Shown piece by piece: positions 15,735-25,163 of a stretch of DNA of 42,631 nt; the first letter of the stretch is position 1; every line of letters starts with the position of its first letter. Source of the DNA: an uncultured Clostridia bacterium (GTDB lineage Bacteria > Bacillota > Clostridia > Oscillospirales > Ruminococcaceae); assembly GCA_947625195.1 (NCBI GenBank), contig CANQNK010000018.1, positions 1-42,631 of the forward strand, written 5' to 3'. Made by a program: the position numbers and the translations under genes. The notes under the pieces were generated by a model, which saw only the letters and a program-made list of their open reading frames with translations, had not been told where the DNA came from and made no database searches.

Positions 15735-18674
15735 CTATGGTTTATTTTTTTTAATAATAAGCCGACCTGCCAGATCCCTCACGGCATTCATGTCGATCGG
15801 CTTTGCAAGATGCCCGTCCATTCCCGAGTCCAACGCATTACGAACATCTTCGGCAAATGTGTTTGCAGTCATCGCCGCAATGGGAATCGTTTTTGCTTCA
15901 GGATGACCGGAAGCGCGTATCTGCCTGGTGGCTTCATAGCCGTTCATCACCGGCATCTGTACGTCCATAAGTATCATATCGTAATGACCGGGTTGTGATT
16001 TTGTAAACATATCCACAGCTTCCTGACCGTTTACCGCTAATTCACAACTTGCGCCCTCCATACCAAGCATCTCAGTCAAAATCTCAGCATTTAACTCATT
16101 GTCCTCCGCCACTAGGAACATACGTCCTTTCATCACGCTATCTACAGCTTCCTTGCCACCGTCATTATGTACGGTATGATCAGAGAACAAAGGCTTGATG
16201 GTCTGCCAGAAAGTAGAGACGAAGAAGGGCTTAGGCATAAAGGCATTGATGCCCGCCTGACGCGCTTCTGTTTCAATATCACTCCAATCGTAGGAGGTAA
16301 GCACCATAATAGGAACACCCGTTCCAATCTGCTCGCGAATCATACGGGCAGTTTCGATGCCATTAAGTCCCGGCATTTTCCAATCCAGCAAAATAACATT
16401 AAAATCCTCGCCACGCCGGTGCGCCTGAACTGCCGCTTCAACAGCGGCAGAGCCGTCTGTAACATAAGATATATCCACATTTGTATCACGCATCAGTTCC
16501 TTTATATCCAGACATATCTCTTCCTCATCGTCCGCAACGAGCATACGTGTGATCTTTTCACTGAACCACTGCTCAGATTCCTCCTGTTCAGGAAGAGCAA
16601 AGGACAACTCGACAGTAAATGTAGTGCCTTTTTGCGGCTGACTTTCTACCCAGATGACGCCGCCCATAAGGTCCACCAGATTTTTGGTGATTGCCATACC
16701 AAGGCCTGTCCCCTGTATCTTATTGGTGACAGAGCTGATCTCTCTGCTAAAGGGAGCGAAGATGTGCTTTTGAAATTCCTCGCTCATTCCAATTCCATTG
16801 TCACGAACAACAAACCGCAGCTTGATATACTGATGCGCGGAACTGGGAAGTTCATACACAAGAAAATCGATCTTTCCGCCATCCGGAGTATATTTGATCG
16901 CATTCGACACAAGATTGATAAGTATCTGATTAAGACGAAGCTTATCGCCGATCATCTGTTCCGGAGGAGTTCCCTGCACATAAAACTTTAAGCATTGATG
17001 TTTCGCTTTTGCCTGCGGCATCAAGATGATATTCAGTTCTTCAAGAAGCTCCGGAAGGCTGAAACGGTCCACATTTAAAGATGTTTTACCGCTTTCGATT
17101 TTGCTCATGTCCAGAACATCGTTTATAAGACTTAGCAGGTGATGACTGGAGGCTGTTATCTTGCGGGTATACTCCCGAACCTTATCGGCCTTATCCGCAT
17201 CTTTTTCCAGTAGTACCGAGAAGCCGACAATGGCGTTCATAGGGGTGCGGATATCATGCGACATGTTTGAGAGAAAATTGCTCTTTGCCTCATTGGCGCT
17301 TCTTGCCGCTGTCAGCGCCTCCTGAAGCTGTTGATTCATCTGTTGTTCCTGAGTACGGTCCGATAATACAATAATGAATTTTGTAACATCTTGAATGTTC
17401 ATATGGTATACAGTCATTCTGTACCAACGACGCTCACCGGTGTTTTGATGCATATACTCGCATTCCCAGTATTTGTTGCCATTTAGAGGAATCGCTTTAA
17501 GCTCCTCCTTAGGAATCACAACATCGTAGTTTATAGCACACTTTTCCATTACCCGAATATTGTTTAGGGCTTCTTGAACCGGAATACCCAGCAGTCTTTC
17601 AATATTAGGGCTGATATAATCCACTCTCTGGTTTTCGTGATCAAGCATTATAAATATGTCGTCAACGTTGTTAGACAGTACATCAAACATTAGCTCTCTG
17701 TATTGAAGCTCCGTTTTATTTTTACGTGACTGCTTTCGGCTTCGAGCGTAAAGCAAAGCGATAACTGCGGCTCCGATCAACAGGAAAATTACAATAAGAA
17801 CGGTCATTGTGATTTTCTGTACTGACAGAAATCCGGCACTGACAACACTTTGCGGCACCACGCTTAGCAGAATATAATCCTGATATCCGACAGGTTGATA
17901 CAAAATGCAGTAGCTTACATCACCGATATCACACTGTAACAGACCGGAGGTTCCGCTTTGCCAGTCGTTTTGGATCTGCGCCAGCCTATCTTCATTCAGG
18001 TCTGAAGCGGCTTTGAGATATACAAGGTAATTGTCAAACACACTGCCGCCCGTCTGCGTAGAGAGCAGCACGCTGCCGTCGTTATGAATTACGCAACATT
18101 TGGCTTGCCCTGAAAAAGCGTCCACGTTTAGAGAATCGGCCATATCTGCATTCGTGTAACTGATTGCGATAGCATCATAGCCAAATCCCTTATACTCTCC
18201 TGGCTGTACCGGAATGGCGAAAACGGTTACCTCCTGACCGGCAGACAAGGTTCCTCCGACCATGATTGGTTCCTTCTTCTGCGAAAGGCTGTTCCAGACT
18301 TCTTCCAGATCTATATTTTCCCCGGTGCCGTCCGGAGTTGTAAGGCTTTTATCATCTGAGAGAAAGTAAAATTCCGAAAAGCCCCAGTATTCCTGTTCTT
18401 TTGCGATATATTCAGAAACCTCGCTGCTTTTAATGTTTTTTGTCACAGTGAGATAGTTTCCCCAGCTATCCAAAAGCCCCCAGTTTCTTTCGACAAAGGC
18501 TCCGAACGAGCGGTTTACCTGACCGTAAATTTCCTCCAAATGGTCCGTGCTGTCTTCATAGATACTTTGGGAAATAAAATCAAAATAAAAAATCCCTATT
18601 AAAATGGCAGCAACACCTATTATGCACATTAAAATTGACAGCACTAATTTTCCTAACCATTTTTTCATGAACAA
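15735..18674 (-). CDS. Hybrid sensor histidine kinase with two receiver domains
   Basis: The 979-residue membrane protein has an N-terminal helix (about 9-31), an extracellular sensor domain of Cache type (about 32-285), a second helix (about 289-310), a PAS domain (about 325-445), HisKA with phospho-acceptor His473 in NMSHDIRTPMN, HATPase with N591 and G boxes (DNGIGM, GTGLGM), and two receiver domains with phospho-Asp764 and Asp904. No Hpt or DNA-binding output is visible, so signalling must go through another protein. The start is TTG 18674, seven bases after GGAG; ATG 18668 is the alternative. It is co-transcribed with the binding protein. Confidence 0.93.
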   Translation of the reverse strand: MFMKKWLGKLVLSILMCIIGVAAILIGIFYFDFISQSIYEDSTDHLEEIYGQVNRSFGAFVERNWGLLDSWGNYLTVTKNIKSSEVSEYIAKEQEYWGFSEFYFLSDDKSLTTPDGTGENIDLEEVWNSLSQKKEPIMVGGTLSAGQEVTVFAIPVQPGEYKGFGYDAIAISYTNADMADSLNVDAFSGQAKCCVIHNDGSVLLSTQTGGSVFDNYLVYLKAASDLNEDRLAQIQNDWQSGTSGLLQCDIGDVSYCILYQPVGYQDYILLSVVPQSVVSAGFLSVQKITMTVLIVIFLLIGAAVIALLYARSRKQSRKNKTELQYRELMFDVLSNNVDDIFIMLDHENQRVDYISPNIERLLGIPVQEALNNIRVMEKCAINYDVVIPKEELKAIPLNGNKYWECEYMHQNTGERRWYRMTVYHMNIQDVTKFIIVLSDRTQEQQMNQQLQEALTAARSANEAKSNFLSNMSHDIRTPMNAIVGFSVLLEKDADKADKVREYTRKITASSHHLLSLINDVLDMSKIESGKTSLNVDRFSLPELLEELNIILMPQAKAKHQCLKFYVQGTPPEQMIGDKLRLNQILINLVSNAIKYTPDGGKIDFLVYELPSSAHQYIKLRFVVRDNGIGMSEEFQKHIFAPFSREISSVTNKIQGTGLGMAITKNLVDLMGGVIWVESQPQKGTTFTVELSFALPEQEESEQWFSEKITRMLVADDEEEICLDIKELMRDTNVDISYVTDGSAAVEAAVQAHRRGEDFNVILLDWKMPGLNGIETARMIREQIGTGVPIMVLTSYDWSDIETEARQAGINAFMPKPFFVSTFWQTIKPLFSDHTVHNDGGKEAVDSVMKGRMFLVAEDNELNAEILTEMLGMEGASCELAVNGQEAVDMFTKSQPGHYDMILMDVQMPVMNGYEATRQIRASGHPEAKTIPIAAMTANTFAEDVRNALDSGMDGHLAKPIDMNAVRDLAGRLIIKKNKP

Positions 18675-18730
18675 GTCGGAGCTCCTTATAATAAATAACG
18701 AAATTCTTTTCAGAAAATTTATACAAGTTT

Positions 18731-18759
18731 ATTTTATCACATACAAATAAAAAAGTCAA
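18731..18759 (-). promoter_or_regulatory. SigA promoter of the kinase operon
   Basis: On the minus strand TTGACT (complement of 18754-18759) and TAAAAT (complement of 18731-18736) are 17 bp apart, about 50 bp before the kinase start. Confidence 0.75.
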
Positions 18760-18857
18760 TTTGAAACACAATTAGTTAAATAATTGGTGAGCCTTAATGT
18801 CGTCAATGATCTTTTCAGATATAGTACATCAGACGGTTGAGTAAAAAACATCAATTT

Positions 18858-18891
18858 AAACGGACGCACACATTGTGGTGTACGCCCGTTT
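18858..18891. repeat. Imperfect 34-bp palindrome
   Basis: AAACGGaCGcACAC at the left pairs with GTGTaCGcCCGTTT at the right, 12 of 14 positions matching. There is no good T tract on either side, so it is a doubtful terminator; it may be a binding site or the remnant of one. It stands between the divergent kinase and peptide-cluster operons. Confidence 0.5.
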
Positions 18892-18927
18892 ATTTGTAAA
18901 AGCACTATTTAAGATGTAAAACAAAAA

Positions 18928-19040
18928 AGCCTTGTAAAATCAAGGCTGAAGCATAGCCATTGCTATGCTTTTTTGACAGACTGTCAAGAGCAAAAAGCTA
19001 TTTAGCTTTTTGCTCTTGAATTTCTTAATTTATTACAAGG
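18928..19040 (+). promoter_or_regulatory. Triple-hairpin leader before the peptide cluster, including a terminator
   Basis: Three perfect inverted repeats follow one another: 18928-18947 (7 bp, loop TAAAAT), 18949-18970 (9 bp, loop CATT, then TTTTTT: a terminator), and 18985-19018 (16 bp with a two-base centre). A small 5-bp palindrome (18975-18985) lies between. The 5' arm CCTTGTAA (18930-18937) is also complementary to TTACAAGG (19033-19040), the ribosome-binding region of the first gene, so alternative pairing could hide it. The stretch 18772-18927 otherwise holds only the palindrome at 18858 and no gene. Confidence 0.55.
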
Positions 19041-19050
19041 ATGTATTTGA

Positions 19051-19308
19051 ATGACTAAAAGGAGTATTAAGTTTCCTGATTATATATCATGGTCTCTGCT
19101 GTGTGATGAAATATTTGTTTTTAATGAACTGAACGGAAAAATAACTGTTCTTAAAGGCGCTTCTAAAGATTTATGGCTGTTCTTGGAAAAAAGTCGGGAT
19201 ATTTTAAAAGTGATTGATTATATCTCGAATAAAGATAATATTTCATTTGAAAAGGTCAACGAAAAAATCAGATACCTGATGTCCGAAAAGACATTTTTGA
19301 AATTATAG
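19051..19308 (+). CDS. PqqD-like peptide-binding domain, N-terminal piece of a broken radical SAM maturase
   Basis: The 85-residue product has the look of a PqqD/RRE domain (RiPP recognition element): an N-terminal strand, 'CDEIFVFNELNGKITVLKGASKDLWLFLEK', then helices rich in charged residues 'VIDYISNKDNISFEKVNEKIRYLM'. PqqD domains bind leader peptides for radical SAM enzymes and are often fused to the N-terminus of SPASM enzymes. Here the frame stops at 19306-19308, and the sequence immediately carries on in the -1 frame with the middle of a radical SAM enzyme. So this is most likely the front of a formerly fused maturase. AAGGATG precedes the ATG. Confidence 0.6.
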   Translation: MTKRSIKFPDYISWSLLCDEIFVFNELNGKITVLKGASKDLWLFLEKSRDILKVIDYISNKDNISFEKVNEKIRYLMSEKTFLKL

Positions 19309-20066
19309 AATATGCGAGAAAACTATATATGCGTGTTTTCCTGTTGAGCAACGGAACTCTGTTAACTGAAAGTATAGTGAAGCGTCTCAAGGAGCTTCAT
19401 ATCTCCGAATTCTCCACTACTTTGTTTTCAATGGACTGTGATATCCATGATTCGATAACCCGAAAAAAAGGATCTTGGGATACCCTCATAAATGGTTTGA
19501 CATTATTAAATAAATATGGCATAATTACAAAAGTAAAAACACCGATTATTAAGAAAAATGTTGACGGAATACAGGATATCAAAGATTTTTGTGATAAAAA
19601 TAACTTTGAATTTCTGGCATCTCCGACAATATTCAATAAAAACGACGGAAGTTCACAACCGCAGAATTTCTGTATCAGTGACGATAAAATGATTAGTGTT
19701 ATCAGATTTATTGATTCTCTTTCGAACAGGAATTATCTCCATAACAGAAATGTATCATGTGTCGCTTTGTTTTATTCATTTTCGATTGACTGTAAAGGAA
19801 ATGTATATCCTTGTAACTCTTTTATGAGTAAAGTCGGTAATGTTTTTGAGACACACCCAAAGGACATCTGGAATAATTCAGAAACACTCAAAGAGATAAA
19901 ATCAATCAGCAATAATCAACTCAGTGTCTGCAAAAACTGCGAATATAAGCCGGAGTGTTACAGATGCCCGGCGTTAGTATACATGAATAATAAGGATTTT
20001 TATTCATGCGACGAGTATTCAAAAAAACTGGCGAAAATCAGAATGTCTGGTTATAAATGCACTTAA
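19290..20066 (+). pseudogene. Radical SAM/SPASM peptide maturase, fragment lacking the SAM cluster motif
   Basis: In this frame, similarity begins at codon 19290 with DIFEIIEYARKLYMRVF and LLSNGTLL, the second third of a radical SAM barrel, and runs to a complete SPASM domain: C-x9-11 region DCKGNVYPC, then VCKNCEYKPECYRCPA and a final YSCDE. The N-terminal CxxxCxxC that binds the SAM-reactive cluster and the GGEP strand are missing. The first ATG (19329) has no ribosome-binding site. About 100 residues appear deleted between the PqqD piece and this part, out of frame by -1. It is not a working radical SAM enzyme as it stands. Confidence 0.75.
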
Positions 20067-20084
20067 AACAGGGAGTTGTATATT

Positions 20085-21875
20085 TTGAATTTCCATAAGC
20101 TCAATCCGGGAAAATTTATTTTATTCTACATTAAAATAAATGCTAAACAGGCTTTGTTTAATGTGGTTTATACTATATTAAATGCTCTTATGCCTGCGTT
20201 TGAAACTATTGTACTTGCAAATTTCATAAACAGTGCAATAAAAGTTTTTGAAGGAAAACGAGATTATGATGTAGTTATACTTCCTATTATTCTACTTGTT
20301 TTCTATGCTTTCTTTACTAATTTCATGCTGGAAGTTTCTGAACTTGTCAATTTAAAAGCCAAAAATAGAATTACTGTTTATCTGAAAAAAATCCTTCTTG
20401 ATAAAAAATCAAAATTGGAATACTTCCATGTGGAAAATGCTGAAGATCAAGATTTAATTAACAGAGTCTGCTTTGATCCGATTGAAATGTTTGTGAATGG
20501 GTTTAAGAATATACTAACGACAGCATATCTTATTATCAGTTCAATGTCTATTTTATTTATCATTTTCAGTATACAACCTCTTAGCGCTATTGCAATTATT
20601 TGTGTCACAATACCATTGTTCTATATATCACTCAAAACAGGCAGGAAGAATTATGAACTGAGTCAAGAGGATCAGAAAATAAAGAGACAGTACAGCTACA
20701 TTTCTGAAATGCTTATGAACCGTGAATATGCAGACGAAAGATCACTTTTTCTTTATAGTGATGCATTCAGTAAAAAGTATTCTGATATGTATAATGATGC
20801 CTTCAAGATTGAATCCAAAATCGAAAAGAAACGCTATACTAATATGAAAAGCGGCTCACTTGTTACACTACTGCTTATATTCATTATATTGCTTATTCTT
20901 ATTCCAAGTTTAAGGAGCAAGACTATTACCATTGGAACATTTATCGCATTAGCTAACGCTTCTTTAAGCCTTGTCCAGAATATGTCGTGGAAATTATCCG
21001 TAGCTATGATGGAGCATTCAAAACTAAATGAGTATTTAAAGGATTGGAACCATTTTTTCGGCTTGAGTGAAAAGAACGATGCGGATATTGCTGCAGAGTT
21101 GGATAATAACTTCAGATTTGAAGGACTTGAATTTGTTGACGTGAGCTTTAAATATCCTAATACTGATAATTATATACTTAAAAACTGTTCGTTTAAAATG
21201 CAAAGCAAAAAGAAGTATGCACTGGTCGGTGTAAACGGTGCTGGAAAATCAACCATAATCAAGCTTATAACCGGAATGTACAATGACTATTCTGGAAAGA
21301 TACTCCTTAACGGTAAGGATATAAAAGAATATGATTATGCAATGTTAAAGGGGATAATTTCGGTTGTATTTCAGGATTTTTGCAGATATGAAACAACTGT
21401 AAAGGACAATATAATAGTCGGAAGAAATTTTGAGTATGATCAGGGTGAGGTAAAAGCTATCATTGATAAACTCGAATTGACAGATCTGAATGAAAATCTG
21501 AAAAACGGTCTTGACACACCTATTGGAAAGGCTATTGAGGAGGGTGTGGATTTATCCGGCGGACAGTGGCAGAAGCTCGCAATATCGCGCTTGCTGTATT
21601 CAGATGCACAAATTAATATTCTTGATGAACCCACGGCAGCTCTTGATCCTATCGCGGAAAGTAATACCTATAAATTGTTCAATAGTGTTTCGGATAAAAA
21701 GTTTGTTATATACATAACTCACAGACTTGGTGCAATAAAAATGGCTGATGAAATTCTGTTAGTAAATGATGGTTGTATTGCAGAAAAGGGCAACCATAAA
21801 TCGCTTATGGAGGCAAAAGGAATATACTATAATATGTATAGCAAACAACGTGAATGGTATAAGGAGAATGCTTGA
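20085..21875 (+). CDS. ABC exporter (fused membrane and ATPase domains), first of a pair
   Basis: The 596-residue protein has an N-terminal six-helix exporter domain (about 1-320) and a C-terminal ATPase with Walker A GVNGAGKST, the signature LSGGQWQ, Walker B INILDEPTAALD and the switch His in ITHRLG. All ATPase residues are intact. No peptidase C39 domain is present. The start is TTG 20085, about nine bases after GGGAG; a TTG at 20076 directly abuts that SD and is unlikely. The stop is followed by the second exporter gene with a 2-bp gap. The pair probably forms a heterodimeric exporter, likely of a modified peptide given the PqqD/SPASM genes upstream. Confidence 0.9.
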   Translation: MNFHKLNPGKFILFYIKINAKQALFNVVYTILNALMPAFETIVLANFINSAIKVFEGKRDYDVVILPIILLVFYAFFTNFMLEVSELVNLKAKNRITVYLKKILLDKKSKLEYFHVENAEDQDLINRVCFDPIEMFVNGFKNILTTAYLIISSMSILFIIFSIQPLSAIAIICVTIPLFYISLKTGRKNYELSQEDQKIKRQYSYISEMLMNREYADERSLFLYSDAFSKKYSDMYNDAFKIESKIEKKRYTNMKSGSLVTLLLIFIILLILIPSLRSKTITIGTFIALANASLSLVQNMSWKLSVAMMEHSKLNEYLKDWNHFFGLSEKNDADIAAELDNNFRFEGLEFVDVSFKYPNTDNYILKNCSFKMQSKKKYALVGVNGAGKSTIIKLITGMYNDYSGKILLNGKDIKEYDYAMLKGIISVVFQDFCRYETTVKDNIIVGRNFEYDQGEVKAIIDKLELTDLNENLKNGLDTPIGKAIEEGVDLSGGQWQKLAISRLLYSDAQINILDEPTAALDPIAESNTYKLFNSVSDKKFVIYITHRLGAIKMADEILLVNDGCIAEKGNHKSLMEAKGIYYNMYSKQREWYKENA

Positions 21876-21877
21876 GC

Positions 21878-23629
21878 ATGAAAAAAAACGGTTACATTGA
21901 TAGCGGAGTAAAAAGCATACGTTTGATGCACGAAGCAGAGCCAAAGATGTTTCGTAAATACTGTATATTTGTTCTTGTTCACGGCTTGTCATGGACAATT
22001 CAGGTAGTTGCTACACAGCTTTTTTTTGATACTGCTCAGAATTTTTATGAGGGAAGAGCGAAAGTCTGGTTTCTAATATTTACTCTTCTCTGCATGATCG
22101 GTTCTTACGCTCTGACACAGATAATGAACGGTGTCGATAATTGTTTTGCAAATATTTATTTCCTTGCGATACAAAAACACAATAATCTGAAAATATTCAA
22201 GAAAATTGATGAATTGGATTGTGTCCAGTTTGAATCGACCAAAAAGCTTGATATGATTAACAAGGCAGTTAGTGGTTCTAACAGTACGGCATGGGTAGGC
22301 TTTACGCTCATTGATGTGTTCCTGTTTTATACGACATATTTCTTTTCCATGAGCATATATCTGTTCAGATTAAAGCCTGTTTTATGTGTCTGCATATTGA
22401 TAGTTTTCATACCTTGCTATCTTACTGATTTGATAAGCATAAAGAAATTCCGGACTCTTGAAGACAAATCCGCTCCGATAAGACGTGAAAGTGAATATTA
22501 CGAAAAATACGCTTCAGATATAAAAGAAACGAGAATGTTAGGAGTAACCGAGCATTTTAAGAAGCTGTTCTGTCTGAAACTTAATAAGCTCAATGACATG
22601 ATTTATCAGACTCAGAGATACAAAAAAATGCTTCAGATCAAAATGAATCTAATGCAGGTAGCAGGATATGGATTGATAATCATATTAACTATGCATTATG
22701 TTATGGAAAATGATATTTCTGTTGGTGCATTTGCCGCAGTTTTTTCCTCCATCGGTAGCTTGTTTGGCTTTATGAGCGAAGTAATAACCGAAAGAATAGG
22801 ATGGGCTTCCGAAAATGTAGGTAATGTACAGAATTTCTTTGAATTCCTTAATGAAGATTTAAAACAGAAAAAAATCGTTTATAAAGCTGATTCTGATTCT
22901 ATAGAACTGAAAAATGTATCTTTCAGATATCCCTCCGCCGAATCCGAAGCATTGAAAGATGTCAACCTGAAAATCAGAAGCGGTGAGACTATTGCTGTTA
23001 TCGGAATAAACGGTTCTGGTAAAAGCACTTTGTGCAAGCTGTTGCTTGGTCTTTATAAGCCGACAAAAGGTGATATTTCTTTTGGAGATAATTTAAAAAA
23101 TGATTCAAAGAACTTAAATGCATCAGCCGTTTTTCAGAATTTTTGCAAGTACAAGATCTCACTAAAAGAAAATATTTGTATCAGTAATGTTGATTCTGAA
23201 ATTAATTCCGATGCATTCCGGGCTTTCTGTGGAAAAAATGGCATAAATGTTGATAGGTTCGACTGCGGTGAAGATACGATTTTAAGCAGAGAATTCGGTG
23301 GAACGGAATTATCAGGCGGACAATGGCAGAAAATTGCAATTGCTAGGGCAATATTCAGAGACAGTCCATTGGTTATTCTGGATGAACCGACTGCTGCGAT
23401 CGATCCTTTGGAGGAAAAGAAACTATATAATAAGTTCCTTGAAATATGCGAGGGTAAAACTGCTGTTATTGTCAGTCACAGATTAAGCTCGGTTCAGATT
23501 GCAGACAGAATTATTGTAATGGATAACGGAAGCATAATTGAAGATGGTACTCATGAGGAATTACTGGCACTTGATGGACTGTATTCAAAAATGTATCATT
23601 TGCAGAAAGAAACATATATATTTTCATAA
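21878..23629 (+). CDS. ABC exporter (fused membrane and ATPase domains), second of a pair
   Basis: The 583-residue protein repeats the layout of its neighbour: six predicted membrane helices (about 25-310) and an ATPase with Walker A GINGSGKST, LSGGQWQ signature, Walker B LVILDEPTAAID and switch His in VSHRLS. It differs enough from the first to be the heterodimer partner rather than a recent duplicate. The start is ATG 21878, 11 bases past AAGGAG; a TTG at 21872 is possible. Both genes are AT-rich like the rest of the island. Confidence 0.9.
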   Translation: MKKNGYIDSGVKSIRLMHEAEPKMFRKYCIFVLVHGLSWTIQVVATQLFFDTAQNFYEGRAKVWFLIFTLLCMIGSYALTQIMNGVDNCFANIYFLAIQKHNNLKIFKKIDELDCVQFESTKKLDMINKAVSGSNSTAWVGFTLIDVFLFYTTYFFSMSIYLFRLKPVLCVCILIVFIPCYLTDLISIKKFRTLEDKSAPIRRESEYYEKYASDIKETRMLGVTEHFKKLFCLKLNKLNDMIYQTQRYKKMLQIKMNLMQVAGYGLIIILTMHYVMENDISVGAFAAVFSSIGSLFGFMSEVITERIGWASENVGNVQNFFEFLNEDLKQKKIVYKADSDSIELKNVSFRYPSAESEALKDVNLKIRSGETIAVIGINGSGKSTLCKLLLGLYKPTKGDISFGDNLKNDSKNLNASAVFQNFCKYKISLKENICISNVDSEINSDAFRAFCGKNGINVDRFDCGEDTILSREFGGTELSGGQWQKIAIARAIFRDSPLVILDEPTAAIDPLEEKKLYNKFLEICEGKTAVIVSHRLSSVQIADRIIVMDNGSIIEDGTHEELLALDGLYSKMYHLQKETYIFS

Positions 23630-23660
23630 TAAATCTTTAAATTCATGACAGGAGCAAGTA

Positions 23661-25163
23661 ATGAAATTACCAATTAACGAAAAACCATTTATAAGAACTT
23701 ACCCTGATTTTATGTTTCTTGATACAATAATCAACAACAGCACTACAAATGACAGCTGTATTTCAATAATAAGCTTTCCAGAAGATAAAATATCATCATT
23801 ATACTATTCCCTCCAGACTGCCGAATACGAAATAAATGGAAATGATATCAGTATTATCAGAAAAGGCTACGACATCGATTCAAGAAAGGCCATCTGGTTT
23901 GAAACTGAGTCTGACTTTGAAGATATAGTTTTTCAAATAAAATATCAGCAATTTACTAATTCATGGGATTCTGTTCTGTTTTTCGTTGACGAAGATCCGA
24001 CGGATGAGAAACTGGACTTTTATCCGAAACTGCGGCTTGTTATCGGACGCTACTGTAACGGAATGATTTACATACTGACAAACGGAGAGTACGTTTATAT
24101 TCCTGATAAAACTGATGTTAAATTTTTCAGGATACGGAAAGGAAAAGATATAATATATTTCTATGTATCATATGATAACAAAGACTGGACGGAGATATAT
24201 AATGAAGAATTTAGGACACCTGAAAAATTGAAAATTGGCAGCCTTTCTTGTCTGCAGAATAATCAATACTTCAAATGGTTATGCAATAATTTTATTATGT
24301 TCAAATTCAATAAAAACCATCAGTCAAGGATAGATTATGTTGATTTTATTGAGAGAGACAGCAGTATTTTTACCGTGCATCCTTTTGTAAAATTCTCATA
24401 TGAAAAAACCGAAATCATTGATGATGTATACGGCGGTTTATGGAATTATATAGTTCAGTCAGTGAAAAACGGAAAATATATTCAACTGATACTTAATGAA
24501 AATTATATTCCCGGAACGGATGCGTATAACGAACGTGAATTTTATCATGAAAGTTTGATTTACGGTTTTGATGATGTTAAAAAAACTGTATTCATGCTGA
24601 TAGTTAACGGCGGAAAGCCTAAACTTCTTGAAACCGATTATAAATTTGTTAAAGAATCATGGTCGGGCGCTGACAGTATAACATTTGAATTTAAGCCAAG
24701 TATAAACAGCTATGAACTTGATATTGTAAATATTTATGAACGCATCTCTGCCTATCATTCGGGAAATAATACCACAGAAGCTCATAAACATCTCACAGAA
24801 TGTGACAGCGGAAATTTCGGCATTAAAATATACGATGAACTTCTGAACAATAAAGAATCACAGGAACTTCTTTTACAAGATATTCGTATTCCTTTTATGA
24901 TACATGAACATAAAAAATGTATGCAGTTGAGGATGGAGTATCTTGCGGAGTGGGGGCTTTTCCCGAAGATTTATGAAGCTCGGATTGAGAATTATATAAA
25001 AAAAATCGTTAATACTTCTGAGATTATATTGGTACTAATTATGAAGTATCAGCGGTCGAAAAATCAATCTATCTGCGAAAGAGTAATAAATAACATTAAG
25101 ATTTTGAAAGATTTGGAAACTAAATGCTACAGACTTTTTCTGAACATACTGGAATCAGTTTAA
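23661..25163 (+). CDS. Two-domain protein of unknown function in the peptide cluster
   Basis: The 500-residue product has two parts. Residues about 30-217 look like a DUF1349/concanavalin-like beta-sandwich: 'FEDIVFQIKYQQFTNSWDSVLFFVD', 'LRLVIGRYCNGMIYI', 'FFRIRKGKDIIYFYVSYDNKDWTEI'. Residues about 235-345 contain 'GKYIQLILNENYIPG', 'FYHESLIYGFDDVKKTVFMLIV' with His296, reminiscent of BtrH-like/papain-fold acyl- or peptide-transfer proteins, though I see no catalytic Cys before the His. The remainder is helical. No signal peptide. AGGAG precedes the ATG. By position it could help mature, cleave or immunise against the exported product; this is inference only. Confidence 0.6.
   Translation: MKLPINEKPFIRTYPDFMFLDTIINNSTTNDSCISIISFPEDKISSLYYSLQTAEYEINGNDISIIRKGYDIDSRKAIWFETESDFEDIVFQIKYQQFTNSWDSVLFFVDEDPTDEKLDFYPKLRLVIGRYCNGMIYILTNGEYVYIPDKTDVKFFRIRKGKDIIYFYVSYDNKDWTEIYNEEFRTPEKLKIGSLSCLQNNQYFKWLCNNFIMFKFNKNHQSRIDYVDFIERDSSIFTVHPFVKFSYEKTEIIDDVYGGLWNYIVQSVKNGKYIQLILNENYIPGTDAYNEREFYHESLIYGFDDVKKTVFMLIVNGGKPKLLETDYKFVKESWSGADSITFEFKPSINSYELDIVNIYERISAYHSGNNTTEAHKHLTECDSGNFGIKIYDELLNNKESQELLLQDIRIPFMIHEHKKCMQLRMEYLAEWGLFPKIYEARIENYIKKIVNTSEIILVLIMKYQRSKNQSICERVINNIKILKDLETKCYRLFLNILESV

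Noticed and set aside
16167-16991. 274-codon plus-strand open frame opposite the hybrid kinase
   Set aside because: It is antisense to the conserved kinase and receiver domains, has no ribosome-binding site and its translation resembles no family.
18797-18844. 15-codon frame upstream of the PqqD gene as a precursor peptide
   Set aside because: Too short, no SD, no leader/core character, and it lies upstream of a terminator hairpin.
18858-19018. Tandem inverted repeats as a CRISPR array or insertion sequence
   Set aside because: The hairpins differ from each other, there are no regular direct repeats with spacers, and no transposase or target duplication is visible.
19280-19310. Programmed -1 frameshift joining the PqqD and SPASM pieces
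   Set aside because: The ACATTTTTG run is a poor slippery site, and the joined product would still lack the CxxxCxxC cluster motif, so a deletion explains the data better.
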